Assembly: GCA_014706295.1 (NCBI GenBank)
Contig: JACSVZ010000004.1
Coordinates: 86,001,047 to 86,065,046, forward strand
Source: Lycocorax pyrrhopterus obiensis
Lineage: Eukaryota; Chordata; Aves; Passeriformes; Paradisaeidae
Direction: 5' to 3'
Length of the DNA: 64,000 nucleotides
The notes under the pieces were generated by a model, which had not been told where the DNA came from, did not search any database, and worked only from the letters and a program-made list of their open reading frames with translations. This document shows positions 36,338-49,270 of the stretch, one piece after another (position 1 is the first letter of the stretch; each line of letters begins with the position of its first letter). The translations under genes and the position numbers were made by a program.

Positions 36338-39300
36338 GTATGTATTAAACAGATGACATACTATTGATTTTTACCTCTCTCTATTTCTTTTTTCTGCTGT
36401 AATCCTGAAATTTATGGAGGCTTGGAAAACAAGGCCTGCTGTTTCTGAAGCACACTAAAGGGAGTTGTTTTCTCTTTTGCACTGTGGACTGAAATTATAT
36501 CCTTTATTCTCCATCCAAAATTTAAAATGATAAATAAAATCTGGAATCTCTGCCATACCAAGCTCTTTGACAAGTTTGCTTTGTATTCTACCACCTGTTG
36601 ATTATTTTTTAATATTTTTTTTTGTGAATTCTTGTGGAGAAGTGAAACTGCTTATGATAAAACAATTACACAAATTTATTAGCCAATATCGAAAAAAATT
36701 ACTGTGAAACAAATAGTTAAGAGTCTTTATGCAGTATAAGCAGGTAATACCCAATTACGTTTGAAAAAGTAGAAAATTTATGGTAATGAGAAGTAAGAAA
36801 ATTCTATAAATTCTGCAAACTGATTTAAAAGACAAAAGCACCATTCTTCAGGCACCTAAGTTTTGTTTTGATGTCCATCTTATTTTTCATTGTAGAGGGA
36901 AATGTAGAGGAAGAAGAGGAAAGGAAGTGGAAAATGTAATACAGATTGTCAGTAAAGAGCATATAATGTAGTTGAGGGACTAATGCCATAGTATGTTATG
37001 AAGGTGAATGATTGTTAATAGTAAGTTACATTATGTTTAAATCCAGTTAAATTTGATTTGGATTACACTTATAGTGTAGAAACAGAAGTATTTCTGTGTC
37101 AATTGTTTTGATTTGTTCCTATTACTGTATTGATCACAAAACTGTCTTGTTTATTTCAGAGTTAATGGTGAAGATGTCAGGCTAATGTTATGGGACACTG
37201 CAGGTCAAGAGGAATTTGATGCAATAACTAAGGCCTACTATAGAGGTGAAAATACCATGTTTTTGTTTGGTAGTTGTTGGGTTTTTTGGTCTGCACATCT
37301 CTAAAATATTTTGCTATCTTTGCCTTAAGAATTTTAGTTATTTCGTGTGTGAAAAGCATGTTTAGTTCAGCTTTTTCAATTCTTAAATATTTTTTCTCTT
37401 TGCGCAAGTTCCTTGTCTTAATTATGTCTGCTTATGCAGTAGTGCCCTTTAGAAAACAATGAATGAAATGAGACAAATACCTGCACAGAAACTGGACAGA
37501 ATGTAGACGTTCAAACAATCAGATGCAAATGTGTATTTTCCCTCTGAAAGTGTTTTGTTACTTCTGTGAGACACAAATTTGTAAATATTCCAAAAACTGT
37601 GGATGAGGCACATAGTAATTAATCGAAGGGGGGAAAAATCCACCAGTCATCCTAGAAAGACAGTTCACAGAGCACAGCAGTTCTTTTGCTAGTATAATCT
37701 GCCTTGAATATGCTAAACCAAGAGCAGTAAGAAAAGTGTGTTTACTTCATGAAATAAACTGTATTATTTGTGTAAAGGCAGCTTATCTACTTAACCAGTT
37801 ACAAATTGCATACTTAAGCTTTCTTTGCTTACAATTTAACAATGGTTCTGAAAATATTTCTTTTTGGTTTTTTTAATGGGAGAGATATAAATTACTTGGC
37901 AAAGATTCCACTGTTCAGTTCTTGCAAACTAATTACCTGGTGGTAGGGGAAAAATATACTGCTATGGTATTACTTCATTTAGAGATAAAATAATGATTAT
38001 GCCAAGCTGTTTCAGGGTGTTACAGTCTTGCGATCTTTTTTATGTTTCATAATCAATTTGTCAGCTAATAGGTGGGTTTTTTGGTAATATTTCTTGTTGT
38101 TGCCTGTAATTGATGATTGCTATTTCCTCAGAAAGAGATTTTTTTTCTTTTGTCATGTGGATATAGATAATTCTTTTATTTTACAGCTGACAAGTTGAGT
38201 GTATGGATTTTAGATGGTAGTACTTGATTCTCTTAGAGCTTCCTTTTTACTTGTCCTGGCCTTTGGTCCTCTTGTGTGCTTTGCTCTCCGCAGTTGTTTC
38301 AAGCCAAAGACTTTATCTCCTGATTACTGGGACTGATAGGCTAGAATATGGAGTGTTGAGAAGAGCTCAGAGTACTCCTGCTGGCCTCACTTATCACAAG
38401 CAACCTGGTGGTTTAAAAACAAAATTAAAAATCTGTATGAGTATTGTGAAATATTGGTCATGGCTGGTGCCCAGCATAGTGCTGTTAGATCTCTGCCTCG
38501 GAGTTCTTTGTGCATAAGTTCTTTGCTGTGAAGTCAAGCACAGTCATCCTGTACACATAGTAGCAGCATGATGGGTATATAATAAATGGTTCAAGGTGTC
38601 AGGTGCAGTGGCTGCTCTACACTAGACTTTGACTCATGAAGGACAAGGGAAATTGGAAGAGCTTGGAATGCAATTTTGGTCAAGCTTCAGCAATCACACT
38701 ATTATAGAAACAAAAAGTCAAGCTTACTTTGGAAATGCAAGGATTTTATTGCTAATTATTGCTGATAAGGGGAGGACACAATATGGGTAAGATAGATGCT
38801 GGCTGTTAATTTGAGGTTTGCTTCTCCCACAGGTCACTGTCCCGCTCTCATTGCACCAGGGCTTATGTATGTCCCTGGGACATTGTGTATTGTCAGTTCT
38901 TCAGTGATCAGCTGTTCATCCATGCTCGGACATGAATGCTTCAGAGCCTGTCTCTGAGTGTTTCTTGTCCAGGGACCAAATTCATTCAGCCTTGCAGAGA
39001 AACAGAATTGAGCTGACAGTGGATTCGACAGTGTGGTTTTCTATATGCAGGCAAATGTGTGCAGCCAGTGTAGTTGCATGCCCATGATCATACAGTGCAA
39101 GGAGTCCAGCAGCCTAAATTCAGAGTTGAAGGAAGCACTGTATGTACTTAATAATTTCTTTTTTGTATTGTATCATGCATCTTCTCACCAGTTTCTATGT
39201 GATTGAAGTCGAATGTTTCTCAAGGCAGTATTTGATCACTTCTTCATGCATGTATCCTCTTCCTTCTGCTACCACTAGTATCTTGAAGATCCTTTTTAGT

Positions 39301-42300
39301 GATCCTTTTTTTGATGGAAAACAGGCATCTTGCTCATTAGTGTGTTACTCAGTTGCTGATTAGTCATATCCTCAGGATCCTCATTTTGTTGCACAATAGT
39401 TCATTCTTCATAATCAAGCCTTCCTAGCATTGTTTTAGTTTGCATTTATTAATCCCTTTTGCCTGTACCAACTGTGATAATGGAAGGCCTGCAATACTGT
39501 CCTGGTCCAGTTCTTTTAGATACTGTTAAGGAGGCATTAAATCCTGCTGAGCCTGTTAAAGACAGCCAGGATCCACAGAAGTTAGAGCATCAGCAGTAAA
39601 CAAGAATTTCTGGATGATGATACTGGATTTTGATCTCAATGTGAGATTGAACGAGTCACCATCAGTTTTATAGGGAATATGTGTTTTCTATCGTAGCCTG
39701 GAAAAGCTGAGGCAAAGAACTGAGTGAAATGAGTAGGGTCAGGTATAAAGCCCTGTGAGAGTCCCCTCATGGCAAGGAATTTCCTTACACTTTTTCTATT
39801 ACAGAGGCTTTGTACCATTATGAAAGGAAAAAAATGTGGTTATGGAGTCTATGGGGATAGGATAGTCTGCTGAGGATCTTTGAGACCAGTTCAGCTGACA
39901 AGCTCGTGCTTTACTTGAATCAAGTAGCACTAGTCTCTAATTTTTTTTTTTCTGAATTACTCTAGGTATAAATATTATGTCAGTGATTCTGCAGGCAGTT
40001 GGAACATTTTAAAATATAGAGGGATTTTCAATGCAGTAATTGCACACAATGTCATTTTCTTTAGTACTTTAAAGTAGCTTTATGGAACAGCTTCTTACAA
40101 AAGAACTTTAATTTAAAATATTCATTGAGAACATTCTTAGCTGTTATGCTCCTGTTTGACACTATCCTGAGCCTTTGCTGCTGGTGTGTTGTACATAATC
40201 CATTGTATGAGAGAGGTGGGTTATGTCTCCATTAGCAGTGGGTGACTGAGATAGTAATGTTCCTGACTCCTGAATACTGTCAGTGCCTGCGTAAAAATAG
40301 GTGTTTACATGGCTGAATTCTAGGGTTTGTCTTTTTTTTTCCTTCTTAGAGCTCTTGTATGGACACTACAATTTCTGAAATTGTTTATGTTTGCAATAAA
40401 AATACTGAGTATTTAGCAGATTTCTTGAAGATGAAAAGAATTTGCCTATTGAAATCTCTGCCCTGCAGTATCTTCTGTTGAGCTCTGTTGCCATACTAAC
40501 TTCTGCACCATGCTGAAGCATACTCCAGAAAGATCACATTTGATACTGTTTTGCATTGAACATGAGACGACACTACTTCTGTTCTTCTCTTCTTAAATAA
40601 GCATCTTACAGAGTTACTCTGTTACTTAGGTCTGATACTTATAATCCAGTGATCAAAAACTTTGGCAGATGTTTGGCAATACACAATGACATAAGTGTAT
40701 AGAATTTGTCATTGTTGATGACACTTTGTTTTACTGTTGTTTGTTACAAAAATCGTGAAGGTGTTCAAAAATATTTCAGTTTGATTCTTTATTAAACCCT
40801 GTCATATAATTCCCTTTCAAAGCAAATATGGTCAAGCTGAGGTGTTTTTACTGTCCTTGGCCACTGCATTCTACCTGTACTATATGTAAATTGAATAAGG
40901 TCTGACGTGGTATGCTACCTTCTCTTTACCTACCACATGCTAGGGCTTTTCCCTCTAAACTTAATATTACCTGTGGTAGCATTCAGAAGGAATGGGTGGA
41001 AGGAGGAAGATGAAGTGAAAGCGTCTTTGTTTGGAAACTTCACAAAGGATTTCTTGGTCTTAAAACTGAACAAAGTGATGCTTACAGATGGTGGGAGTAT
41101 TTTAATAAATGCTCTCATCTCCATTAAGCTTTGTGAGACAATAGGCACATGCAAACTAACCTGCTTTGAAAAGAATGATGAATTTTACACCTATTTCACA
41201 GGAATTGCATCAGAATAATTGCATACTTTAGAGTGTGGTGTGGACAGTATGGAAAACAAACAGTTTTACAGCACAAATAATAGGGAAAATGATGGAAGGC
41301 TACATTGCTACTTTTTTACTGGTAGAACTTCAGTTGAAGTTCTTAGGGCAGTTCTTACTGTTCTGTATAAAACCATAGCAGAAGAGTCTTGATATGCATG
41401 TGGAAGAATGTTAAAGAGCATAGGAAATCTTTCTCAAGATAGACTGGGAACTTGGCTTTTAAAAAGCTAGATAAAAGCAAACCTAGTAAGAGAACTTGTG
41501 TGCTTTGTGTCAAAGAAATACAAAGATAAACAGAATACAGGAATCGGGGATACTTGGTGAAACTCAGACATAAAACTCATACTGATCCAAAATTTTTCAT
41601 GCTATATGATATTAATTTGAGATGTTCACCACAAGATTATACTAGAGTCTCAAAACCACTAGCTAGCTATTATTTCACACTCTGTTACTAAATAACAAGT
41701 GTACTGAAGACATATAAATAATGAAGTATTTCTGCATGTGTTTATGTGCAAAGACAAGTAGTTTCTGGAGAATAACAAAGGACCACACATTAATATTTCA
41801 GCTGTGGAAGTACCTTCTCAGTATCCATGGAGTTTAATTATTGTTTATTTAGAAAACCATAACAAAAGGTTTTATATCATTTATCATAGTGCTCTGATAG
41901 AATGAGTATTAATTAGAAATACACTTATTTTCCCCAAAAAGCTACTAACAATTTACTTGAAATAATCACAATTTCATCTGAAGACTTCTTGAAGTTTTCT
42001 GGTTTTCAAAATCCAGATTACTGTACCACAAAGAATAATGTGAAATGTGCCTTACAGATGCTGCATACAGAAAAAAAATTGCCTTCTGGCCTCCATTAGT
42101 CTGTCTGGAAAACAGCAATAAACGAACCTCCCCATCCCTTCTTCCAGCCTTTCCAGATCTCCTCCTGTTCCTTTCCCCTGCATACATTCAATATGCTGGA
42201 ATTAGCTTTAAAGGTAACAGACCCATAGTCATCATGGAGATGGCTGTAATGATCAAAATAATATAGCAGTGTATTTTCATTTGGGGAATCTATGACCACT

Positions 42301-45300
42301 GGTTTGACACAAGCTGGTGGTAAAAGTGCATGTTTATAGGAAAAACTTGAAAAATCCCTCGTATTTTAAATATGTTACAATTTATTTTTTTCTATTGTTT
42401 ATTGGTTAATTTGCAGGTATTTGTAATTTATTTGTATATTTCTAGGAGCCCAGGCTTGTGTTCTTGTGTTTTCTACAACTGACAGAGAGTCCTTCAAAGC
42501 AATCCCTACGTGGAAGGAAAAAGTTGTGACTGAAGTTGGAGACATTCCCACAGTTCTTGTGCAGAATAAGATTGATCTTCTTGATGACTCTTGCATAAAG
42601 AAGTAGGAGTTTTATTGTACTGTTTTTAAAGATCCATACGTGCCCCCTGTATACACAAGTTTTAAAAAGAGAAGTCTGTGGGAGTTACTGGTGAAGACTT
42701 GGAGTATCTGGGTTGTCCCACCTATGCCCTGCAGCCAAACGTGCCTAGAAGCACACGGGGCGGGTGTTGCTGCATGAGTGTAGATACTTGGGCAGATGTG
42801 CTTGCAAAGTTAGGAGCTTTCTGTTTGTTTCATGCTGCATCCTGAAGCCAAAAGTAATAGAGGAATGACATGAAAAGTTTGGTTTTGGCATAATATGATT
42901 CATGTAGGTTTTTTTGGGTTGTTTTTTTTTTTTTAAATCAGAAAATCTAAAACTATAAATTTTCTCTCTTCTTAAAATTCAGTTACTTTTAGACTGTGCT
43001 GTGCACCACTGAAGGCACATTGTCTGTTTGGCCGGTGAATGCTTGCTAATATTCTTTGCTTTCTTTGTTTTTTATTATTCATTTTTATTAAAACATTATA
43101 ATTCTATAGAAACATGTATGTGGTAATATTCTCAAACTGAATGGTGCTGAATCATCCTTGCTGTATTTTTCTTTACAGATTTTATTGTGATTTCATTCTG
43201 CCCTTGTGTATGTGACCAATTTCATTCTTGTCATAAAATCAGCTTAATAAATGCTAACTTTTATTTACCACAGCATATCATGTAGAAAATAGTGCATGAT
43301 CAATTGCTCATTCTCCACTTCTTTGATTTCTATCATCTTCTTGAGAGATTTAAATTATTTCTTCTTTTTTGTTGTTTCCTGTACTGGCTTTCTTTATTGT
43401 CTGTTTGCTATCATTGATGGCATAAATCAGCTTCTACTTCTTCTGCAAAGAATTCTGAGGATTTTTCAAAGGAAAAGCAAAATTGCATTTGAACTCCTCC
43501 TTTATTCATGGTATGTCACTTAGGTTTGGTTCTCAGAATACGGTGTCTGCCTCAGTAACATAATCTTTCTGATGATGTGATTTTCCTTAGGGAAGTATTC
43601 ATAAGTTTCTTTAACGTAAGTTCTTCTTCATTTCACAGAAAAAAATAATTCTTAATTTCATCTGTGCACTCATCTGATTGCATAGCATACTGCTTCATTA
43701 AGATATACTTAAGGATTACATTTTTGTTGTTGTTTAGACTTTGCAGTGATAGTGCTGTTAATTACAGCCTCCTTCCTTTTGGTTTCACCAACACCCTTCT
43801 TCCAACCCTTGGGAGGTTTTATTTAATGAAGTCAGTAAATACTGAAAAGAATTCCTTTGAGTCATAAAGAAACACAAAGGCATGTAAAATACCTTCTTTT
43901 TATAGTGGAGACAATGTAAAGAAATTAAGGATTAGGTATTTTTTGACTGTCTTGAATTTCTCAACCCACTTTGCCACGTTTAACTTACCACGAAGCATTT
44001 TGTTTATAAGAGTAAATGCTGACAAATGAACCAAATATGGGCTTACAAAGTCGTCTTGTGTTGTGCAGTGAGGAGGCGGAAGCACTGGCCAAAAAGCTGA
44101 AAGTGAGGTTCTACCGAGCGTCTGTGAAGGAAGACCTGAACGTGAGCGAAGGTAGGAGGTGCCGCGGTGGGGGCGTGTCCTGCCGCTGCTCCCTAGCACC
44201 GAGCATCCCCCGGGCTGGCGCCGGCTGGTACTTACGAGTTGTTGCACGCTGCTGGCGATCCCTTTTGTGTTCCTTAGCAGCACGCCTTAAACATACCTAA
44301 AATTACCTGGTATCAGTGGGTTAGGCCCATTTCTTTGTACACATCTTTTCCTTCCACAAACGCACACAGCTGCAGTGTGTGCAAGTGCCAATGTGTTAAG
44401 GCTCCTTAGTCCTAATGACTGTCAGTAAGCACGAGCTTTTAAAAAAATGTATGTAGAAGTTCAATTATTGCAACATACAAGTTGTTGAACAGATTATTTT
44501 GTAATTGTTAATAGTTAATAAATAATTTATAGACGCAATTATTTTATATTTTAGTCATATTTAAATAAAGTACTTTAAGAGATTGCATCTCTTGCAGTGT
44601 TTTGTCTACTGGTGATATTTGATTAGTTCCTAAGTACCACTTTTTAATGTACATACTTAATTTCATAAGAGTAGTGTTAAAATTTTGAGTCTCTGTCTTT
44701 TGTGGGCTGGGTTTGAATAATATCTACTCCCTAATGATATACTCTTGTTTAATTAGCCAAGATTAATAGCCAAGAAACTCATTGTTTCTTCTCTATTAGC
44801 ATCATTCACCATGGGAAAAATCTGCAAGAGAAAATTTAAAACTCTTCTGAATCATCTTTAAATGAGTTGAATTACAAATGTAAATAATCATAACACATCT
44901 AGGTTCTGAAAATTCTTCTTTAGTTGTATATTTTTTAGATTCCTAGGTCAACTTTTTATATGTCAATAGAAATGAGAGTAGCATTAGTTAATTAGAAAAA
45001 AGTAGCCAAGTGTTATCAATAGACTTGCTTTACATGACTACTATTATTCTAAGGCTTCTTGCAAAACAAAAAAAATATATTAAATTCTACATAACTGCAA
45101 AAAGTTCCAAGTTGCATGAATTGAAACACTTGGCAATATGTGTGTGCCAGTTTTTTTATAAGAATATTGAGATGTTTCTGTGCAAGACTTCAATACTGCA
45201 AACTGTAAGAGCTGGGCAGATGCTGAAGTGACCTGGATTCTGCCCAGGCACACAGGCCTGCCCAGAATCACTCACCAGGTTGTGTTAAACCTGGGGTGTG

Positions 45301-46490
45301 AAATGCACTTCTGTCACCATGCAGAATTTTGATATAATGGCATGATGGTAATTAGGATAATTTTTAAGCATTCTGTGATGTACCTTTTTTCTTTTTAACT
45401 CTCCAGTTTTTAAGTATTTGGCTGATAAATACCTTCAAAAGCTCAAGCAACAAACAGCTGAAGACTCAGAACTAGTACATACAAGCAGTAACAAGATTGG
45501 TATGTATACTATAACAAAAAAACCCCCCCCCAGAAACAGTATTTTGTGCCATCAAAGCTTATGGTCTCATCTGTTTTCTTATGGAATTAATACAAGGTGA
45601 ATCAGGGTCTAATTATTACCTTCCTATCTTAAGATATCATCTCCTTCTGTAAAATAATTTTGTAACTCTTTAAAGTTACAAGATGGTCAAACTGATGGTC
45701 AAAAGTTCCTAGCTGATGTTTGGCAAGTAGCCTTTTACTAAATTAATTTAAACAAGATTGTGCAAGGATTTGAGAAGGATGCTTTTTGGGTTTTTTTAAT
45801 GTAATTAGCATTAGCATTGCTCATCTCAGTGTGGACTTAAAAGACTCATGGGGAAAGAATCTGGCTTGTAATCGGAACGTGTTTGTAAGTTGCCTTCTGT
45901 AAGGAAACACTGAACTTCTGTAGTCCTTCTTTAAAGCATTTCTGAGTCAGTTAATTTATTTTCCTTAAAGCACTCCCTTTTTTCTCAGGCCTTTTACTTA
46001 CCTTTATATCAGCAAAGTTTCTGAATTTAAAATCATGTTTTTCTTCTGTTACTCAACTAACCACAACTTTGTGCAGTTAGTAACATACGCATACATGGAT
46101 GACTGCATATGCTGCCCTTCAATTACAGAGATGCATAGCAGCTTTAAATACTGCCTGGCTAGTAATTGCCACTGCCTCTGCTTCCAATTTAGCTGCAAAA
46201 TTGACCCAAAAATAGATAAAGCTTTTAAAAACTAGTGTGTGCATTTGAGGTGCTCTACTATGCCTTAGCAAGTGTTGCATCTAAAGTGTTAATGTATTAT
46301 GCTGCAAGCGGTAAATAAATACAAATACTTCTCTTGTCTAAATTCTGTAGGTGTTTTTAATACAGCTGGTGGAAGTCACTCCAACCAAAATTCTAGCACT
46401 CTTAACGGTGGAGACGTCATCAACCTTAAACCCAACAAACAGAGGACCAAGAAAAACAGAAGTCCTTTTAGCAACTGCAGTATACCTTAA
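36183..46490 (+). CDS. RAB23: RAB23, small GTPase, complete CDS in six exons
   Basis: Rab-family GTPase of endosomes and the primary-cilium pathway; in vertebrates it antagonises Hedgehog signalling, and human loss causes Carpenter syndrome. Six coding exons (36183-36337, 37160-37245, 42446-42602, 44069-44151, 45407-45499, 46351-46490) join without frame breaks to 237 codons, the human length as I recall it. Visible motifs are the P-loop GNGAVGKSS (residues 16-24), switch I Thr41 in [15 protein letters not shown] (63-69) with catalytic Gln68, NKID (121-124), and SVK (151-153) at the G5 position. The C-terminus CSIP is a CaaX-type prenylation box with Cys234, rather than the double-Cys tail of most Rabs. 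The start ATG has A at -3. The gene converges on BAG2. Confidence 0.97.
37160..37245 (+). CDS. RAB23: RAB23 coding exon 2
   Basis: 86 bp. Acceptor TTATTTCAG, donor AGAG|GTGAAA. It encodes [20 protein letters not shown] and then AITKAYYR, including the switch II DTAGQ motif. Confidence 0.97.
37246..42445 (+). other. RAB23 intron between coding exons 2 and 3
   Basis: 5.2 kb, AT-rich, with no recognisable exon. No mobile element could be named with confidence. Confidence 0.65.
42446..42602 (+). CDS. RAB23: RAB23 coding exon 3
   Basis: 157 bp. Acceptor ATTTCTAG, donor AAGAA|GTAGGA. It encodes [20 protein letters not shown] through [12 protein letters not shown], containing the guanine-specificity NKID motif. 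Confidence 0.97.
44069..44151 (+). CDS. RAB23: RAB23 coding exon 4
   Basis: 83 bp. Acceptor TTGTGCAG, donor CGAAG|GTAGGA. It encodes [20 protein letters not shown] and then EDLNVSE, including the G5-position SVK. The intron just downstream is locally GC-rich. Confidence 0.97.
45407..45499 (+). CDS. RAB23: RAB23 coding exon 5
   Basis: 93 bp. Acceptor TAACTCTCCAG, donor AGATTG|GTATGT. It encodes [20 protein letters not shown] and then [10 protein letters not shown], the end of the G domain and start of the variable tail. Confidence 0.96.
46351..46490 (+). CDS. RAB23: RAB23 coding exon 6 with stop
   Basis: Acceptor ATTCTGTAG. It encodes [20 protein letters not shown], a basic stretch [11 protein letters not shown], then CSIP and the TAA stop at 46488-46490. 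The basic stretch before CaaX is expected to aid membrane binding. Confidence 0.97.
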
Positions 46491-49270
46491 ACCACTTTTG
46501 GAGGAAATTAAGCAACTCAGAGAATTGGATGAAGTTGTGCAATTGAATACAGAATAAAGCCAGCTGTAGAGGTATTTTTACCGGTGCTTTAGCAAATCTT
46601 GTGCCTCCTTGACAGAGGGTGGATTTAGATGAACTTGCTGATGCCGTGGGTTTTTTGTGTGGCGTGAGACACCTGGTGGCGACACACAGAACCGCGGCTG
46701 CCTCGTGCACCTTGTACAAATTAGGCGAGCTTTTCCTTTTCCAAGGAATTACTTACAGAGCTATGGACTAGGTATTGCTGAATTGCAAAGCACATTTAAT
46801 ATAAGGATAATACTTACACATATAGGTACGGACTGTAACTCTATGGCCCAAGGTAATGTAGCAACCTTGCAACTAAATTTCAAATAAAATTATAGAATTG
46901 GTTAGTCAGGACACTACCAAGATAAATGAAGAGCAAAAAGACACTACTTCATTTTATGCCTGACCATGTTAATATGGATTCTGGCAGTCCTGTGGGTGCA
47001 AGATCCTTGCGTTATATATATGTGTGCTAAGGTATATATGTAAACATTTGGGATGCATATCTAGGCTGAGTTCCAATGTGTACGTTACTTGGAGATCAGC
47101 TAATGATCATCAAATAGCATCTTCCAATTGTCCTTTAAAAATGTTGCATTTCAGATGAGGCTTTCTAAGTTGCCACTGTGTATGTTTCACTTGCTATACT
47201 TTGGGCCTAAAAGCTTAGATTTAAAAATGTATGGTGCCAAAAATGCTCCTTTTTACCTAATGCTATGCTCCAGATGTTTTGTAAGTTTGTTTTTCTCAGT
47301 CTTAACAGGTTGAACAAATAACACTAATAGCTATTCAGAAGGAACATATAATCATATTCTTGTTCAAATTTGGTTGTTGTATCCTGTGTTGTCTATGAAA
47401 AAGGAACTTTCAAAGTGGTGTTACAAAGTATTTATCTTATTTGAAAATTTTCATAGCTACCATAAACTAAGTTACAAGAGTCCAAAAAATTGCAGCTGAT
47501 ATATTAGGGAGGCATCCTTGAATGTTGTCTGAGATTCAAAGTTAGCTGCTAGTTAAGGAAATCTAATTCTGCAAGATCAGAGACATGGCAAAAAATTTTC
47601 AAAGTACTTCAGTAATTTTACAGAATTGATTTAAATGTTTAGGAGCCCAAATCTAACTTCAAAGTTATTTGGGCTAAGGCTCCTAAATCACTAAGGTGCT
47701 TTTAAAAATGCTAGGCAAGATACCTTCTATTTAGCAAAAATAAACACTTTCTTATCCTCTTCAAGAGCATGCATGCCTTTTAAAAACTATCCATTTTGTT
47801 TACATGTTTTTGTAGGGTATGATATAATTTTAACTTTCTAAGATTTCTACAAGTCTGCCAGTGACAAATGCAAAATATGCTGCTTGAAAAAATATTCAGA
47901 GTTTTAATAGTTTTTTAAATGGTGTATGAGAGTGAAAATTGTTTGAGTGATCCTGTATATTTTTGAAAGAAGGACTTTTCACTATGTGAATTCGTGTAGG
48001 AAGCTTGACTGACTTTGTTTCTAAGTCAATGAGTATGAAAACTGAAATGTATTCTTATTCTCACTGTCTGCAGGGAGAGAAGTGGGTGGCAAGTTATGCA
48101 CAAACACTAAAGATCTCTGAACTCTGTATTTTATGTTGACTGTATTAGACTTTCTACCGAGTACCATTGTTTCTTTGACGAGCTGTTAGAGATCTCCTGT
48201 TGCTGGCAAGAAGGTGGCCTTCACGGCACTCCATCCCTTTTGCTATTGCAGCAAAACCGTGTGTTCTTCACTGTAATGTTTCCTGTATTTTCTCTTGGGT
48301 AAAGGCCTCTATTTTTTAACAAGTGTATTTAATCACTGTATGTATAAAGGGAGTCAAGTCATATCTGTCTTAGCCGTTTAAGAAGTAAGGTACTTGGGAT
48401 AAGATGACTGAACATCATGGGGCCACCTCACAATTTAGGGTAGAATGTATGCGTGAAGAATTTTGACAACTGTTTTTAATATAGAAGCTTTTACATTTCA
48501 TTGTTTGTCTGCAAGTTTCATGGGTTTTTATTCATTTTTCTTGAAAAAGAAACAAAACCACAAAGTGTTTGAAACATCTTTTTTTGCCTTGTTTGACTTT
48601 GTACAGCATACTGAAAAGTAAGTCTTTATTATGTATAATGACAATTTGTACTGTTATGTGTTATACTGTAACACACTGAACAATTAATATAGGCTGTTTG
48701 TATTTAGGGTATGTCACTATAAACCACTGTTTTCAAGGACTCAGCAGAAATTTCCATAGGTGGAGACTTGACATACTTGATAAATTCAACATATGTTGAA
48801 ATGTAGTGCATATACTTTAACGTAGGAGTAGTTATTTGCAGCATTTGGTAACAGTGAGTTTTCATTTTACTCCCATCCTAAATCTAAAGTGGCTCTTTGT
48901 TATGACCTTGCAGTGCTTGTTCTCCAGTATGACTGAGATGGAAACTGCCCAAATTAGCATTTTTCTGGGAAGTGCCCTGCATGTGCGCTGCTTGAAAATT
49001 TGGATTCTTTATTCTGCTGGGGTTAGTGTGTAGATGTAAACCAGATTACTTGCATATGGCAGGAACCCTTAGGTATTCACATCACTCTTCAGTGGCACTA
49101 ACGTTTGCCTTTTGGAAGAAGAGACATGCCCAAATGTTTTAGCACTTGTGTTGTCCCTCATGAATAATTTTTATTACAAACATTACTTCATTCTCCACTC
49201 AAAGTGTTCTCATTAAAACATCGTATGTTTTAGTTAGCAAAACCTACAGGTGCAGAGCTGGTAATAAAAA
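46491..49270 (+). other. RAB23: Probable RAB23 3'UTR and downstream flank
   Basis: After the stop, AATAAA occurs at 46553-46558, at 46883-46888, within AAAAATAAACAC near 47740, and within GGTAATAAAAATG near 49260. Which is used cannot be decided from sequence. Vertebrate RAB23 mRNAs tend to have long 3'UTRs, so a distal site is plausible. No coding exon is seen. Confidence 0.45.

Larger units (their letters stand above)
42603..46350 (+). other. RAB23 introns between coding exons 3 and 6
   Basis: Introns at 42603-44068, 44152-45406 and 45500-46350. They are AT-rich with T-rich tracts. No nested gene is seen. Confidence 0.65.
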
